Assembly (NCBI GenBank): GCA_013298375.1 | Contig: JAAFHM010000171.1 | Span: 1 to 9,506, forward strand | DNA from: Ignavibacteria bacterium | Lineage (GTDB): Bacteria > Bacteroidota > Ignavibacteria > Kapaibacteriales > UBA4661 | DNA length: 9,506 nt | Direction: 5' to 3' | Shown here: positions 1 to 6,757 of the stretch, one piece after another | Layout: every line of letters starts with the position of its first letter | Position numbering within the stretch: the first letter of the stretch is position 1 | Translations under genes and position numbers: made by a program | Notes under the pieces: generated by a model | The model's database searches: none | What the model was told of the DNA's origin: nothing | Seen by the model: only the letters and a program-made list of their open reading frames with translations

Positions 1-879
1 GACGCTCATCCGTGCTGCCTCTGTGCCGCCCTCAAAGCCGATTGTGTGCTGTTTATTCAAGGCGTATTGAATCGTACCATGCAGCCCCAACTTCCCGCCC
101 CCCAAAAGATGCCGTATGCCCAGTTGCACCGGAAACTGCTCTATCATGCTCTCCGTCACTGGAAAAACGGCAAAACTTGTCTGGGAGCTATGTCGGATGC
201 CGGATGGCGACGGCTCTTTTGTCTGGAATGAACGTGATGGAATGCGATAATCAGATAACAGTGCGGCGACTTGAATATCAGCGCTCATTTCGCCTTCATC
301 CTGTGGAAGAGAGATTGCCTGTTGTTCCGATTCTTGCATTGAAGTTTCACCGTTAGAAACAAGATGTGGAGCGCTTTTTAGAGGTTTTTGCAAAAAAGAG
401 TGGTGCGGCATCATTGGTGAATCATCAGAAAAACGAGATATTGTGCGCTCTTGTGGCATGGATAATGTAAACATCGGCAAATCCAGTGCTTTTTGGTCAG
501 TTGATGCGCTATTTACCTCGTTTGTACGCAAGAATGTGTCACTGCGTAGCCCCAACGTAAGAGCTATAGCGCTGCATAGCACAAGAAGAGCATTCTGCAC
601 CGAAGATATGCTTGAAGAAAACGCCGATGCTTCCGCGGCAACGGTACTTTCTGCCAAGCCTACGTCAGCAAAACCGAGTTCGGCAAAAAGCGCGTTTTTT
701 TCGGCTTCGGTGGGGAGAATGGAAGCTGCCTCACGCCGTGCGGCATTTGCCAGATTGATTTGCATTGCTAATTCTTTGCGCAGCGCACCACTGCGGCTTA
801 GTTCTCCAAAGAGAACTTCCTCCAAAGGCTCTTCCAATCTGCCTTCAAGATACGTGTGAATGAGATATGTGTAGTCCAT
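1..879 (-). CDS. Single-pass membrane protein next to an ECF sigma factor, probable anti-sigma or regulatory partner (partial)
   Basis: The minus-strand frame is open from an ATG at 877-879 to the window edge (293 codons, no stop), so the C-terminus is missing. Seen: an acidic, charged N-terminal segment (about residues 1-90, beginning MDYTYLIHTYLEGRLEEPLE), one hydrophobic span at about 94-111, a long polar Ser/Gln/Pro-rich linker (about 115-235), then a stretch with alternating hydrophobic and glycine residues (about 236-285) that resembles beta strands. It starts 42 nt downstream of the sigma gene stop, on the same strand, which suggests co-transcription. Known: anti-sigma factors commonly follow ECF sigma genes and have a cytoplasmic sigma-binding part, one membrane helix and an outer domain. 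I infer that role here. I see no zinc-binding HxxxCxxC motif in the N-terminus, so it is not a ZAS-type anti-sigma. No Shine-Dalgarno precedes the ATG. A structural membrane protein is an alternative. Confidence 0.75.
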   Translation of the reverse strand, partial: MDYTYLIHTYLEGRLEEPLEEVLFGELSRSGALRKELAMQINLANAARREAASILPTEAEKNALFAELGFADVGLAESTVAAEASAFSSSISSVQNALLVLCSAIALTLGLRSDTFLRTNEVNSASTDQKALDLPMFTLSMPQERTISRFSDDSPMMPHHSFLQKPLKSAPHLVSNGETSMQESEQQAISLPQDEGEMSADIQVAALLSDYRIPSRSFQTKEPSPSGIRHSSQTSFAVFPVTESMIEQFPVQLGIRHLLGGGKLGLHGTIQYALNKQHTIGFEGGTEAARMSV

Positions 880-921
880 AATCAACGTTATTCGGTTTTG
901 CGCATTATTTGGTTGTATGCG

Positions 922-1500
922 TCATTCGGTAAATGCTTCAAATTCTGTCAAGTACGGCTTCAAGATAGTTTTGAGTTTGTCTTTTGCACGCCAGATGCGG
1001 TTTGTAACGGTGGAAATGCTTGCGCCCGTCAATTCGGCAATTTGCTCATAACTGCAATCCTGATAGAATCGTAAAACAAAGGCTTCGCGGTACTCAAAAT
1101 CTAAGTATTCAAGCGCAACAGCGATAAGATTGAGAAGTTCTTCCCGCTCGTAATTCGGGAAGTCCGGTACGGCGCGTTCCCATTCGTCAATGGTAACGGT
1201 GGATTTTGTGTCGCGTTTGTGGTTGAGGCAAAGATTCCGCGCAATACGCATCAAGTAACCGCCAATGTTATCTATCTGCGGCTCGCGGAGCGCCGCTCGA
1301 AAAAAGCGCACAAACGTTTCTTGAAAAATATCGCTGCCGTCATCCTCATTCCCCAACACCCGCACACAATAGACCTTTGTGCGCTGTGCATAGCGGCGAT
1401 ATATTTCGGCAAACACGCTCTCACGTTGCGAGGGTGAGCGGTGGAAAGCCTGTATCAATTCGGCATCGGTACACGTTTCTAAGCGCTGTTGATGTTGCAT
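922..1500 (-). CDS. ECF-type RNA polymerase sigma factor (sigma-70 family, group 4)
   Basis: A 192-residue protein with the two-domain layout of extracytoplasmic-function sigma factors, which direct core RNA polymerase to a small set of promoters, usually in response to envelope or stress signals. Region 2 spans about residues 25-97: DIFQETFVRFFRAA (57-70) matches the core-binding helix, and GGYLMRIARNLCLNHKRD (80-97) matches the -10-recognition part. Region 4 spans about 123-180, with a helix-turn-helix at SYEQIAELTGASISTVTNRI (150-169) followed by a basic helix. Length is normal for the family. The only ATG is at 1498-1500; an AAGG lies just 3 nt before it, too close to be a typical ribosome site. 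The next gene downstream on the same strand, after 42 nt, is a single-pass membrane protein that may be its anti-sigma partner. The regulon cannot be read from this window. Confidence 0.93.
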   Translation of the reverse strand: MQHQQRLETCTDAELIQAFHRSPSQRESVFAEIYRRYAQRTKVYCVRVLGNEDDGSDIFQETFVRFFRAALREPQIDNIGGYLMRIARNLCLNHKRDTKSTVTIDEWERAVPDFPNYEREELLNLIAVALEYLDFEYREAFVLRFYQDCSYEQIAELTGASISTVTNRIWRAKDKLKTILKPYLTEFEAFTE

Positions 1501-1848
1501 TATCCTTGGGCGTTATTGGTTAATTGTCATTGCGCAAAAAGCATCTCAAAAAGTATCGCAAACTGCCGTGAAAATAATCATGACTGCGGCTCTCTGATGA
1601 ATGACACATCGTCAGGGAAAACCTTTCATCATAGTAGAAATTTTTTCAATATCGTTGGGGAATGATGCTGGAAAGGAGATTTCACAAGCAAAAGTGCAAA
1701 AATAGCTCTTCATAAAGAAAAATTTGCTCACAACAAGCATTTTTTTCAAAACTCGCTTGCAATTCACCTGTTTATGCGCTATGTTGCGCTTCGTAATGCT
1801 CTTGAATAGGGGGTATTCGGATTTTTGCCTTTTTTCTCGCAATGCTCT
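1501..1848. other. Divergent intergenic region between the sigma factor and a lipoprotein gene
   Basis: About 350 nt with no convincing gene; it must hold the promoters of the leftward sigma operon and the rightward lipoprotein gene. I see no clear -35/-10 pair on either strand. Visible structure: an imperfect hairpin with arms 1592-1600 and 1609-1617 (one or two G-T pairs, no following T-run), and a near-direct repeat CGTAATGCTCT (1792-1802) / CGCAATGCTCT (1838-1848), the second copy abutting the lipoprotein ATG. Base composition is AT-rich, with several A and T runs at 1648-1760. Confidence 0.6.
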
Positions 1849-2325
1849 ATGAAAATAACCCCTCTCTCATATTTTCGGAATACCCGAAAATGGCAAACAC
1901 TCTCTGCCATTATGCTGTTATTCGGGCTTGGGGCTTGCCGTAATGACCTTCTGAATCCTGGTGTCCAAATTCCCTCTGGTCAATACACAGGGACTTGTAC
2001 GCTGACGCGCAATGCTGCGGGCGATACGCTTGCGAATGGCTCACGGCTGCAATCCAGCGAAGTTACGCTGGTGATTAACGCCGACCAGACCACGTACCGT
2101 TTTGTGCCGATGGGTGATAGCAGCAGTATCCTTGCCAGTAATGGAATTTATACACTTGCCCATCTTAAACTCACCTTGACCGACCGCACCGGACGGACAT
2201 TTACTGACCCCGCATTGGTGATGAATGGTGAGTGTTCCTACACCTACGACGGCGCTAATTTAGTGATTACCCAGATTGATAACCAACGAAAACGCGAACG
2301 GTCGCTCTTTCTTTTGCGTCGATAA
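1849..2325 (+). CDS. Small predicted lipoprotein, beta-rich, function unknown
   Basis: A 158-residue protein. Basic residues (K2, R10, R13, K14) precede a hydrophobic stretch (about 18-28) that ends in a lipobox LGAC with the lipidated cysteine at residue 30, so it should be exported, lipidated and anchored in a membrane. After the cysteine it is rich in Thr, Ser and Asn, with short alternating strands (for example GQYTGTCTLTRN and SEVTLVINADQTTYRF), which suggests a small lipocalin-like or other beta-barrel fold; this is inference. I chose the ATG at 1849 because it gives a standard-length signal peptide; an in-frame TTG at 1825 would add eight residues. No Shine-Dalgarno is visible. Enolase starts 66 nt downstream on the same strand with no terminator between, so read-through is possible. 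I do not recognise a named family. Confidence 0.8.
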   Translation: MKITPLSYFRNTRKWQTLSAIMLLFGLGACRNDLLNPGVQIPSGQYTGTCTLTRNAAGDTLANGSRLQSSEVTLVINADQTTYRFVPMGDSSSILASNGIYTLAHLKLTLTDRTGRTFTDPALVMNGECSYTYDGANLVITQIDNQRKRERSLFLLRR

Positions 2326-2391
2326 ATTCTCCCATTTGCTTCCATAATCGTTCACAATTTCACTCAATATTTCCATTCCTTTGTTCTAATT

Positions 2392-3690
2392 ATGGCAACA
2401 ATTCTTGACATCCAAGCCCGCGAAATTCTGGATTCACGCGGAAATCCGACCGTCGAAGCAGATGTAATCTTGGACGATTACTCCTTTGGACGTGCTGCCG
2501 TACCGTCGGGCGCAAGCACCGGCGCACACGAAGCACACGAACTCCGCGACGGCGATAAAAAACGCTATCTCGGCAAGGGCGTTCTTCAAGCCGTCGAAGC
2601 GATTGACGGCGAAATCAGTGAAGCGCTCATCGGCGAGGATGCCAGCGACCAAGTAGAAATTGACCGTATCATGCGCGAACTCGACGGCACACCGAACAAA
2701 AAGCGCCTTGGTGCAAACGCGATTCTCGCCGTATCGCTTGCCACCGCAAAAGCAGCCGCAGATTCGCATGAACAGGAGCTTTTCCGCTATATCGGCGGAC
2801 CAAACGCTAAAGTGCTGCCTGTGCCGCTTATGAATATTATCAATGGTGGTCATCATGCCGATAACAACGTTGATTTTCAGGAGTTTATGATTGTTCCCGT
2901 GAAAGCAGATAGCTTCAGTACGGCAATCCGCATGGGAACGGAAGTATTTCATGCGCTCAAAGGCGTACTCAAAGCAAAAGGCGCAAATACGTCCGTCGGC
3001 GATGAAGGCGGCTTCGCACCCTCGCTTGCCTCCAACGAAGAAGCACTGGACGTTATTATGCAAGCCATCGAAAAAGCGGGCTATAAACCAGGCGACGATT
3101 TTATGCTTGCTCTGGATGTTGCTGCCAGCGAAATGGTCAATGCCACGGGCAAAGCGGGCGTGTACAGACTCTACAAATCCTCGCAAGAGGAGAAATCCAG
3201 CGACGATATGGTTTCGTGGTACAAAGATTTGTGCAAAAAATACCCGATTATTTCTATCGAAGATGGTATGGCAGAAGAGGATTGGAGCGGCTGGGCAAAA
3301 CTGACGAAAGAAATCGGTTCATCGGTGCAGCTTGTCGGTGACGATCTTTTTGTTACCAATGTGGATTTCTTGCAGCGCGGTATCAAAGAAAATGTCGGCA
3401 ATTCGATTTTGGTGAAAGTCAATCAGATTGGTTCGCTCACCGAAACGCTTGATGCTATATCGCTTGCACAGCGTAATAGCTATACGGCAATTATCTCGCA
3501 CCGTTCCGGCGAAACCGAAGATGTGACGATTGCCGACCTCGCCGTAGCGACCAACGCCGGACAAATCAAAACCGGCTCGGCAAGCCGCACCGACCGTATT
3601 GCGAAGTACAATCAGCTTTTGCGGATTGAGCAAACGCTTGGCGCTCAGGCAGTCTATCCGGGATTGTCCGCATTCAAAATAAAACGATAA
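2392..3690 (+). CDS. eno: Enolase (phosphopyruvate hydratase)
   Basis: Cytoplasmic glycolytic and gluconeogenic enzyme interconverting 2-phosphoglycerate and phosphoenolpyruvate with magnesium. The 432-residue length is typical of bacterial enolases and the protein aligns end to end by eye. Key motifs: SGASTG loop (39-44), NGGHHADNN (151-159) with the loop histidine at 155, catalytic Glu164 (QEF) and Glu205 (GDEGGFAP), magnesium ligands Asp242, Glu290 and Asp317, catalytic base Lys342 within the signature ILVKVNQIGSLTET (339-352), HRSGETED (370-377) and substrate Lys393. Residue roles are assigned from knowledge of the family. The start ATG gives the standard N-terminus MATILDIQAREILDSRGNPT; no Shine-Dalgarno is visible upstream. 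A strong terminator lies 5 nt past the stop, so the transcript ends there. All expected catalytic residues are present, so it should be active. Confidence 0.98.
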   Translation: MATILDIQAREILDSRGNPTVEADVILDDYSFGRAAVPSGASTGAHEAHELRDGDKKRYLGKGVLQAVEAIDGEISEALIGEDASDQVEIDRIMRELDGTPNKKRLGANAILAVSLATAKAAADSHEQELFRYIGGPNAKVLPVPLMNIINGGHHADNNVDFQEFMIVPVKADSFSTAIRMGTEVFHALKGVLKAKGANTSVGDEGGFAPSLASNEEALDVIMQAIEKAGYKPGDDFMLALDVAASEMVNATGKAGVYRLYKSSQEEKSSDDMVSWYKDLCKKYPIISIEDGMAEEDWSGWAKLTKEIGSSVQLVGDDLFVTNVDFLQRGIKENVGNSILVKVNQIGSLTETLDAISLAQRNSYTAIISHRSGETEDVTIADLAVATNAGQIKTGSASRTDRIAKYNQLLRIEQTLGAQAVYPGLSAFKIKR

Positions 3691-3695
3691 GACCA

Positions 3696-3738
3696 AACGC
3701 CCGCCGTCTCAAGGAAAGACGGCGGGCGTTCATTTTTT
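3696..3738 (+). terminator. Rho-independent terminator of enolase
   Basis: Perfect 14-bp GC-rich stem, AACGCCCGCCGTCT (3696-3709) with AGACGGCGGGCGTT (3717-3730), a 7-nt loop, and a run of six T at 3733-3738. It begins 5 nt after the enolase stop codon and separates enolase from the phosphohexomutase gene. Confidence 0.93.
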
Positions 3739-3854
3739 GACGTGATTTGATAGCGTGTGTTTGTGTTTGCTTGCCCGGTGTGTGCTGGCGTAGGCTTCGA
3801 GCAATGATGCAATTTTTAACTCCCCGAATGTTCCATTTTTAATGGTGTACCGAT

Positions 3855-5252
3855 ATGATAATCTTTGGTACTGACGGTTGGCGCGGCTTGATTGCCCGCG
3901 ACTTTACCTTTGAAAACGTGCAAACTGTTGCACTTGCGACAGCATTGTACGCTCTAAAAATTGATAAAAAGAAAGCAAGTGTGGTTATCGGCTACGATGC
4001 CCGCTTCCTTTCCAAAGAATTTGCCCAAGAAGCGGCGTGTGTGATGGCTTCTAAGGGCGTGGTGGTGCATATTACCGATGCAATCGCTTCGACTCCCCAG
4101 GTTTCTTTTGCAACGAAGCAAAAGAAAGCAACCGTCGGCGTAGTTATCACGGCGAGTCATAATCCTGCCGAGTATAATGGCTACAAACTCAAAAGCAATA
4201 CCGGTGGACCTGCCTTCCCCGAAGAGATTGCGGAACTGGAAAAAGAGCTTGCCGTGCTGGAAAAGAAACGACCAGCTATCAAGTTCAAGACCTTTGATGA
4301 ATACGTCAAAGAAAAACTTGTGCGTCCTTTCGGGGCAAAAGAGTCCTATTTGCGCTATGTCAAACGCAAAATTGATATGCCAGCGATTATCAAATCCGGT
4401 ATCAAAGTGATGTTCGACCCTATGCACGGTGCGGGAATCTACACCATCAAAGACCTTTTGCCGAAAGCCGATGAAATTCACGGTGACTACAATCCTTCCT
4501 TCGGCGAAATTGACCACCCGGAGCCAATGGCGGAATATCTGCCAACGCTGATTGAAAAGGTCAAAGAAGGCAAATACGATGTGGGTTTGGCGACCGATGG
4601 CGACGCAGACCGCTTGGGCGCTGTAGATGAAAACGGGCATTTTGTGGATTCCCACAAAGTTTTCATGCTGCTGATGAAATATCTCTACGAAGACAAGAAA
4701 AAACGCGGTGCTGTGGCGAAAACTATCGCTCTGACCTCAATGGTGAATAAATATTGCGAGAAGCACGGCATCAAACTCCATGAACTTCCCATCGGTTTCA
4801 AGCACGTAAGCAAACTCATGGCAACCGATAAAATCCTTATCGGCGGCGAGGAATCGGGCGGCTTGGGAACGATTATTCATATCCCGGAACGCGATGGTAT
4901 TTTCAACGGAATGTTGCTTTTGGAAATGATGGCAAAACGCAAGAAAAAACTCAGCGAACTCGTGGACGAGCTTGAAGATGAGTTCGGCGTTCACCGCTAC
5001 CGCCGCCGCGATGTGCGCACGACCGAGAAAATCAAACAAGATATTCTCAAAGCCTGTGCGAAAAAGCCAAAACAACTCGGACGCTACAAAGTTACGTCCA
5101 TTGATACCAAAGACGGCTACAAATTCTTCATTGACAAAGGCTGGCTGCTCATCCGCGCATCAGGCACAGAGCCACTTCTGCGCTATTATGCCGAGGCAGA
5201 CTCGATGAATAAAGTCAATGAGTTGCTAGAAGAAGGCTTGAAAATGAAGTAA
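3855..5252 (+). CDS. Alpha-D-phosphohexomutase, probably phosphoglucomutase type
   Basis: A 465-residue member of the alpha-D-phosphohexomutase superfamily, cytoplasmic enzymes that move phosphate between C1 and C6 of hexoses through a phosphoserine. Seen in order: N-terminal FGTDGWRG (4-11), active-site TASHNP with the phosphoserine at Ser101, the magnesium loop DGDADR (248-253) with Asp248, Asp250 and Asp252, the sugar-specificity loop GEESGG (331-336), and the C-terminal phosphate-binding loop RASGTEP (434-440). The four-domain layout and length are normal and nothing is missing. GEES-type sugar loops are known from phosphoglucomutases, while GEMSG marks phosphomanno/glucomutases and GEQSG marks phosphosugar mutases such as GlmM, so I favour glucose 1-/6-phosphate. 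Dual mannose activity cannot be excluded. The gene has a terminator on each side and is probably its own transcription unit. No Shine-Dalgarno is visible. Confidence 0.93.
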   Translation: MIIFGTDGWRGLIARDFTFENVQTVALATALYALKIDKKKASVVIGYDARFLSKEFAQEAACVMASKGVVVHITDAIASTPQVSFATKQKKATVGVVITASHNPAEYNGYKLKSNTGGPAFPEEIAELEKELAVLEKKRPAIKFKTFDEYVKEKLVRPFGAKESYLRYVKRKIDMPAIIKSGIKVMFDPMHGAGIYTIKDLLPKADEIHGDYNPSFGEIDHPEPMAEYLPTLIEKVKEGKYDVGLATDGDADRLGAVDENGHFVDSHKVFMLLMKYLYEDKKKRGAVAKTIALTSMVNKYCEKHGIKLHELPIGFKHVSKLMATDKILIGGEESGGLGTIIHIPERDGIFNGMLLLEMMAKRKKKLSELVDELEDEFGVHRYRRRDVRTTEKIKQDILKACAKKPKQLGRYKVTSIDTKDGYKFFIDKGWLLIRASGTEPLLRYYAEADSMNKVNELLEEGLKMK

Positions 5253-5289
5253 TCGCCCCCCAAGGAAAAAGAAAGTTTTACCCAAAAAG

Positions 5290-5331
5290 CAACGCCGCCA
5301 TTGAATTATCAAGGGCGGCGTTGTTATTTTT
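5290..5331 (+). terminator. Rho-independent terminator of the phosphohexomutase gene
   Basis: Stem CAACGCCGCC (5290-5299) with GGCGGCGTTG (5314-5323), 10 bp perfect, continued past one A-G mismatch by TTGA/TCAA (5301-5304 / 5309-5312) around an ATTA loop. It is followed by TTATTTTT (5324-5331). It lies about 37 nt past the stop codon and 25 nt before the insertion sequence. Confidence 0.9.
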
Positions 5332-5356
5332 CGAGAGGATTTTTCGTGTTGATTAC

Positions 5357-5373
5357 TTTTACTTTGGCAAGTT
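5357..5373 (+). repeat. Left terminal inverted repeat of the insertion sequence
   Basis: TTTTACTTTGGCAAGTT is the exact reverse complement of the right-end repeat. The match breaks at the base on either side, giving a 17-bp perfect repeat with scattered agreement outside it. Confidence 0.92.
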
Positions 5374-5418
5374 AGGCTAAAACAGAGATACAATCGTCGT
5401 TTCGGAGAAATTATTTAT

Positions 5419-6345
5419 ATGAAAAAAATCTCCTCAACCTCCGTACCGCCCTCAAAACTGAGATAACCGAGTACCAACCTCTGTTCCAATGCGGGAATCA
5501 CACCTGTTTTGAGAAGGCGCATCAGTATTTGTGCGGTCTTTTTCAATCAGAATTGTCGAACATCAGTTCTATATGTGAGGTGGTCGTGCAGACGAGTTAT
5601 GACCAAATCCAGCATTTCATCAGCCATGCCCCGTGGGATGCCACGGTGGTCAAGAAGCAGGTTGCCCTGAATGTCCAAAGGGCGCTCCAACCGATACGTG
5701 GCGAGCAAGCGTTGATGATTATTGACGAATCCGGCTGGAAGAAACAGGGACGCAACTCGGTCGGTGTCGCTCGGCAGTACTTGGGTTCCGAGGGCAAGGT
5801 CGATAATGCTCAGGTCGTCGTCCTCGGTGTTCTCTCGAAAGCTCATTACGCCAGTATCATCGCCAGTGGTTTGTTCCTGCCCGATGAATGGACAAAAGAC
5901 ACCAATCGGATGACTGCCGCAGGTGTTCCCCAAGAAGCGCAGGAATGTCAGACCAAACCGAAGATTGCCCTCAGCCAACGATGCGGAGAAACGATTGAGC
6001 CTCTATCGTCTGCTTGTTCGTCAGATGCACCGCTACGGGGTTGAACGCTCCATTGAGGATGGCAAAAATGAACTTGGTATGGCGCAGCATCAGGTTCGTT
6101 CTTGGCAAGCATTGGAGCATCATCTTGGCATGACCATGATGGCATTGGCGTTCTGTCTCAAACAGCGTATCGCCAAGCAACATCAGCAACCACTGCTCTC
6201 TTGCGCCGACATTCGGGATATTCTGTATCATCTTTTGCCATCGAACATCACCGATGAAGAAGCTCTGCTAAGGATGATTCAAGAGCGGCATAAGCGCAGA
6301 GCCGCAGATATACAGCGTTGGCAGCGATTATCTACTTCTGGATGA
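5419..6345 (+). pseudogene. Transposase remnant, IS701-like, frameshifted and with its middle deleted
   Basis: The N-terminal part reads in one frame from about 5421 to about 5980 and the C-terminal part in another from about 5980 to the stop at 6343-6345. The N-part keeps the helical DNA-binding-like region, the first catalytic Asp in MIIDESGWKKQG (ATG at 5715) and LFLPDEWTKDTNRM. The C-part keeps GVERSIEDGKNELG with the probable catalytic Glu, then the QHQVRSWQ helix. The stretch between them, about 120-150 residues in relatives and holding the second catalytic Asp, is absent, and the join is out of frame. The best start, ATG at 5419, is also one base out of frame with the N-part: the A-run at 5422-5428 has seven A where eight would give MKKNLLNLRTALK. 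In-frame initiation could otherwise use TTG at 5529. Not expected to be active. Confidence 0.88.
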
Positions 6346-6391
6346 ACCCGTGTCGTCCGCGCAAACTCAGCAACCATCCGCACTATAAACC

Positions 6392-6408
6392 AACTTGCCA
6401 AAGTAAAA
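6392..6408 (-). repeat. Right terminal inverted repeat of the insertion sequence
   Basis: AACTTGCCAAAGTAAAA pairs base for base with the left-end repeat. It lies 46 nt after the transposase-frame stop and is followed directly by CTAG, a plausible target-site tetranucleotide. Confidence 0.92.
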
Positions 6409-6429
6409 CTAGTGTGCAAATATGTCAAA

Positions 6430-6489
6430 CAATAAAAACAAGCAATGAAGCCGCTTCTTGCGAAGCGGCTTCATTGCTTGTTTTTATTG
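6430..6489 (-). terminator. Long perfect hairpin, probable bidirectional terminator
   Basis: The arms 6430-6456 and 6463-6489 are perfect reverse complements over 27 bp, with a 6-nt loop CTTGCG whose outer C and G can add a 28th pair. The core GAAGCCGCTT/AAGCGGCTTC is GC-rich; A5 lies in the left arm and T5 in the right arm, so a GC stem followed by a U-tract forms on either strand. On the minus strand it lies 30 nt past the tRNA-Leu gene and would end that transcript. On the plus strand it would stop read-through from the insertion sequence. Confidence 0.85.
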
Positions 6490-6518
6490 AACCACGCCTA
6501 ACGGCGAAAATTCCTACG

Positions 6519-6604
6519 TGCCCAGGGCGGGACTTGAACCCGCACGCTCCTTACGAAACTCAGGATTTTAAGTCCTGTGCGTCTGCCGATTTCGCCACCT
6601 GGGC
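6519..6604 (-). tRNA. tRNA-Leu (anticodon UAA)
   Basis: On the minus strand the 86-nt sequence folds as a class II tRNA. The 7-bp acceptor stem is GCCCAGG/CCTGGGC, followed by discriminator A. The D arm is GCG/CGC with a GG-containing loop, the anticodon stem is CAGGA/TCCTG around loop CTTAAAA with anticodon TAA (UAA), there is a long variable arm of about 17 nt, and the T stem GCGGG/CCCGC encloses loop TTCAAGT. It reads UUA codons and, by wobble, UUG. The CCA end is not encoded (CGT follows the discriminator), so it must be added after transcription. It lies 153 nt downstream of the epimerase-like gene on the same strand and ends in a strong hairpin terminator. Confidence 0.97.
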
Positions 6605-6652
6605 TGCTTGGTTTCTCAATATTACTGTCTCGAAAGGTGTCATAATGGAGCG

Positions 6653-6683
6653 CAAATATGCACGATTTTTGGGGAATATGCAA
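6653..6683 (-). promoter_or_regulatory. Possible promoter for tRNA-Leu, Bacteroidota-like spacing
   Basis: On the minus strand TTG (6683-6681) is followed after 20 nt by CATATTTG (6660-6653), one base from the Bacteroidota -7 motif TAnnTTTG, with spacing close to the usual -33/-7 distance. It would start transcription about 40-45 nt before the tRNA. The match is short and the taxon uncertain, so this is a weak call. Confidence 0.3.
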
Positions 6684-6757
6684 GTTTATCCCACAATTTT
6701 TGCCGCCCAATCGGTGACGAATGAAGGCAAGTCCCCAATATTATGATATACAACAGA

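Larger units (their letters stand above)
5357..6408 (+). mobile_element. Internally deleted insertion sequence, probable IS701 family (DDE_5-type transposase)
   Basis: A 1052-bp element bounded by perfect 17-bp inverted repeats (5357-5373 and 6392-6408), containing a broken transposase gene. The transposase remains resemble IS701-family enzymes: an N-terminal catalytic block with SVGVARQYLGSEGKVDNAQV and a C-terminal ERSIEDGKNELG block. Known: elements of this family are roughly 1.4-1.55 kb and make 4-bp target duplications at YTAR-like sites. This copy is some 400 bp short, which matches the part missing from the transposase. CTAG follows the right end (6409-6412) and fits the site type, but the left flank reads TTAC (5353-5356), so no exact duplication is left. 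It sits between two terminators and disrupts no gene. It could move only if a full-length relative supplied transposase. Confidence 0.85.

Noticed and set aside
443..859. Plus-strand frame of 138 codons near the left edge
   Set aside because: It lies wholly opposite the open minus-strand frame of the sigma-linked membrane protein, which has a coherent membrane span and the right operon position. The Ser/Ala-rich stretch is a shadow of its Ala/Glu-rich segment.
1612..1842. Minus-strand frame of 76 codons upstream of the sigma gene
   Set aside because: Low-complexity Lys/Phe-rich translation of AT-rich intergenic DNA, overlapping the start of the lipoprotein region, with no start signal or family resemblance.
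2434..3186. Long minus-strand frame (250 codons) opposite enolase
   Set aside because: It is the complement of a highly conserved enolase with all catalytic motifs; the translation is Cys/Phe/His-rich and shows no family.
3833..3845. Small palindrome CCATT-TTT-AATGG just before the phosphohexomutase ATG
   Set aside because: Only five AT-rich pairs; too weak to call an operator or regulatory hairpin.
3954..4655. Minus-strand frame (233 codons) opposite the phosphohexomutase
   Set aside because: Shadow of the sense gene, with Phe/His-rich composition typical of antisense translation and no motif.
6318..6746. A plus-strand reading frame of 142 codons covering the IS end, the hairpin and the tRNA region
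   Set aside because: Its middle (GRDLNPHAPYETQDFKSCA) is the antisense translation of the tRNA-Leu gene, a common false protein, and its other parts come from the IS end and a palindrome.
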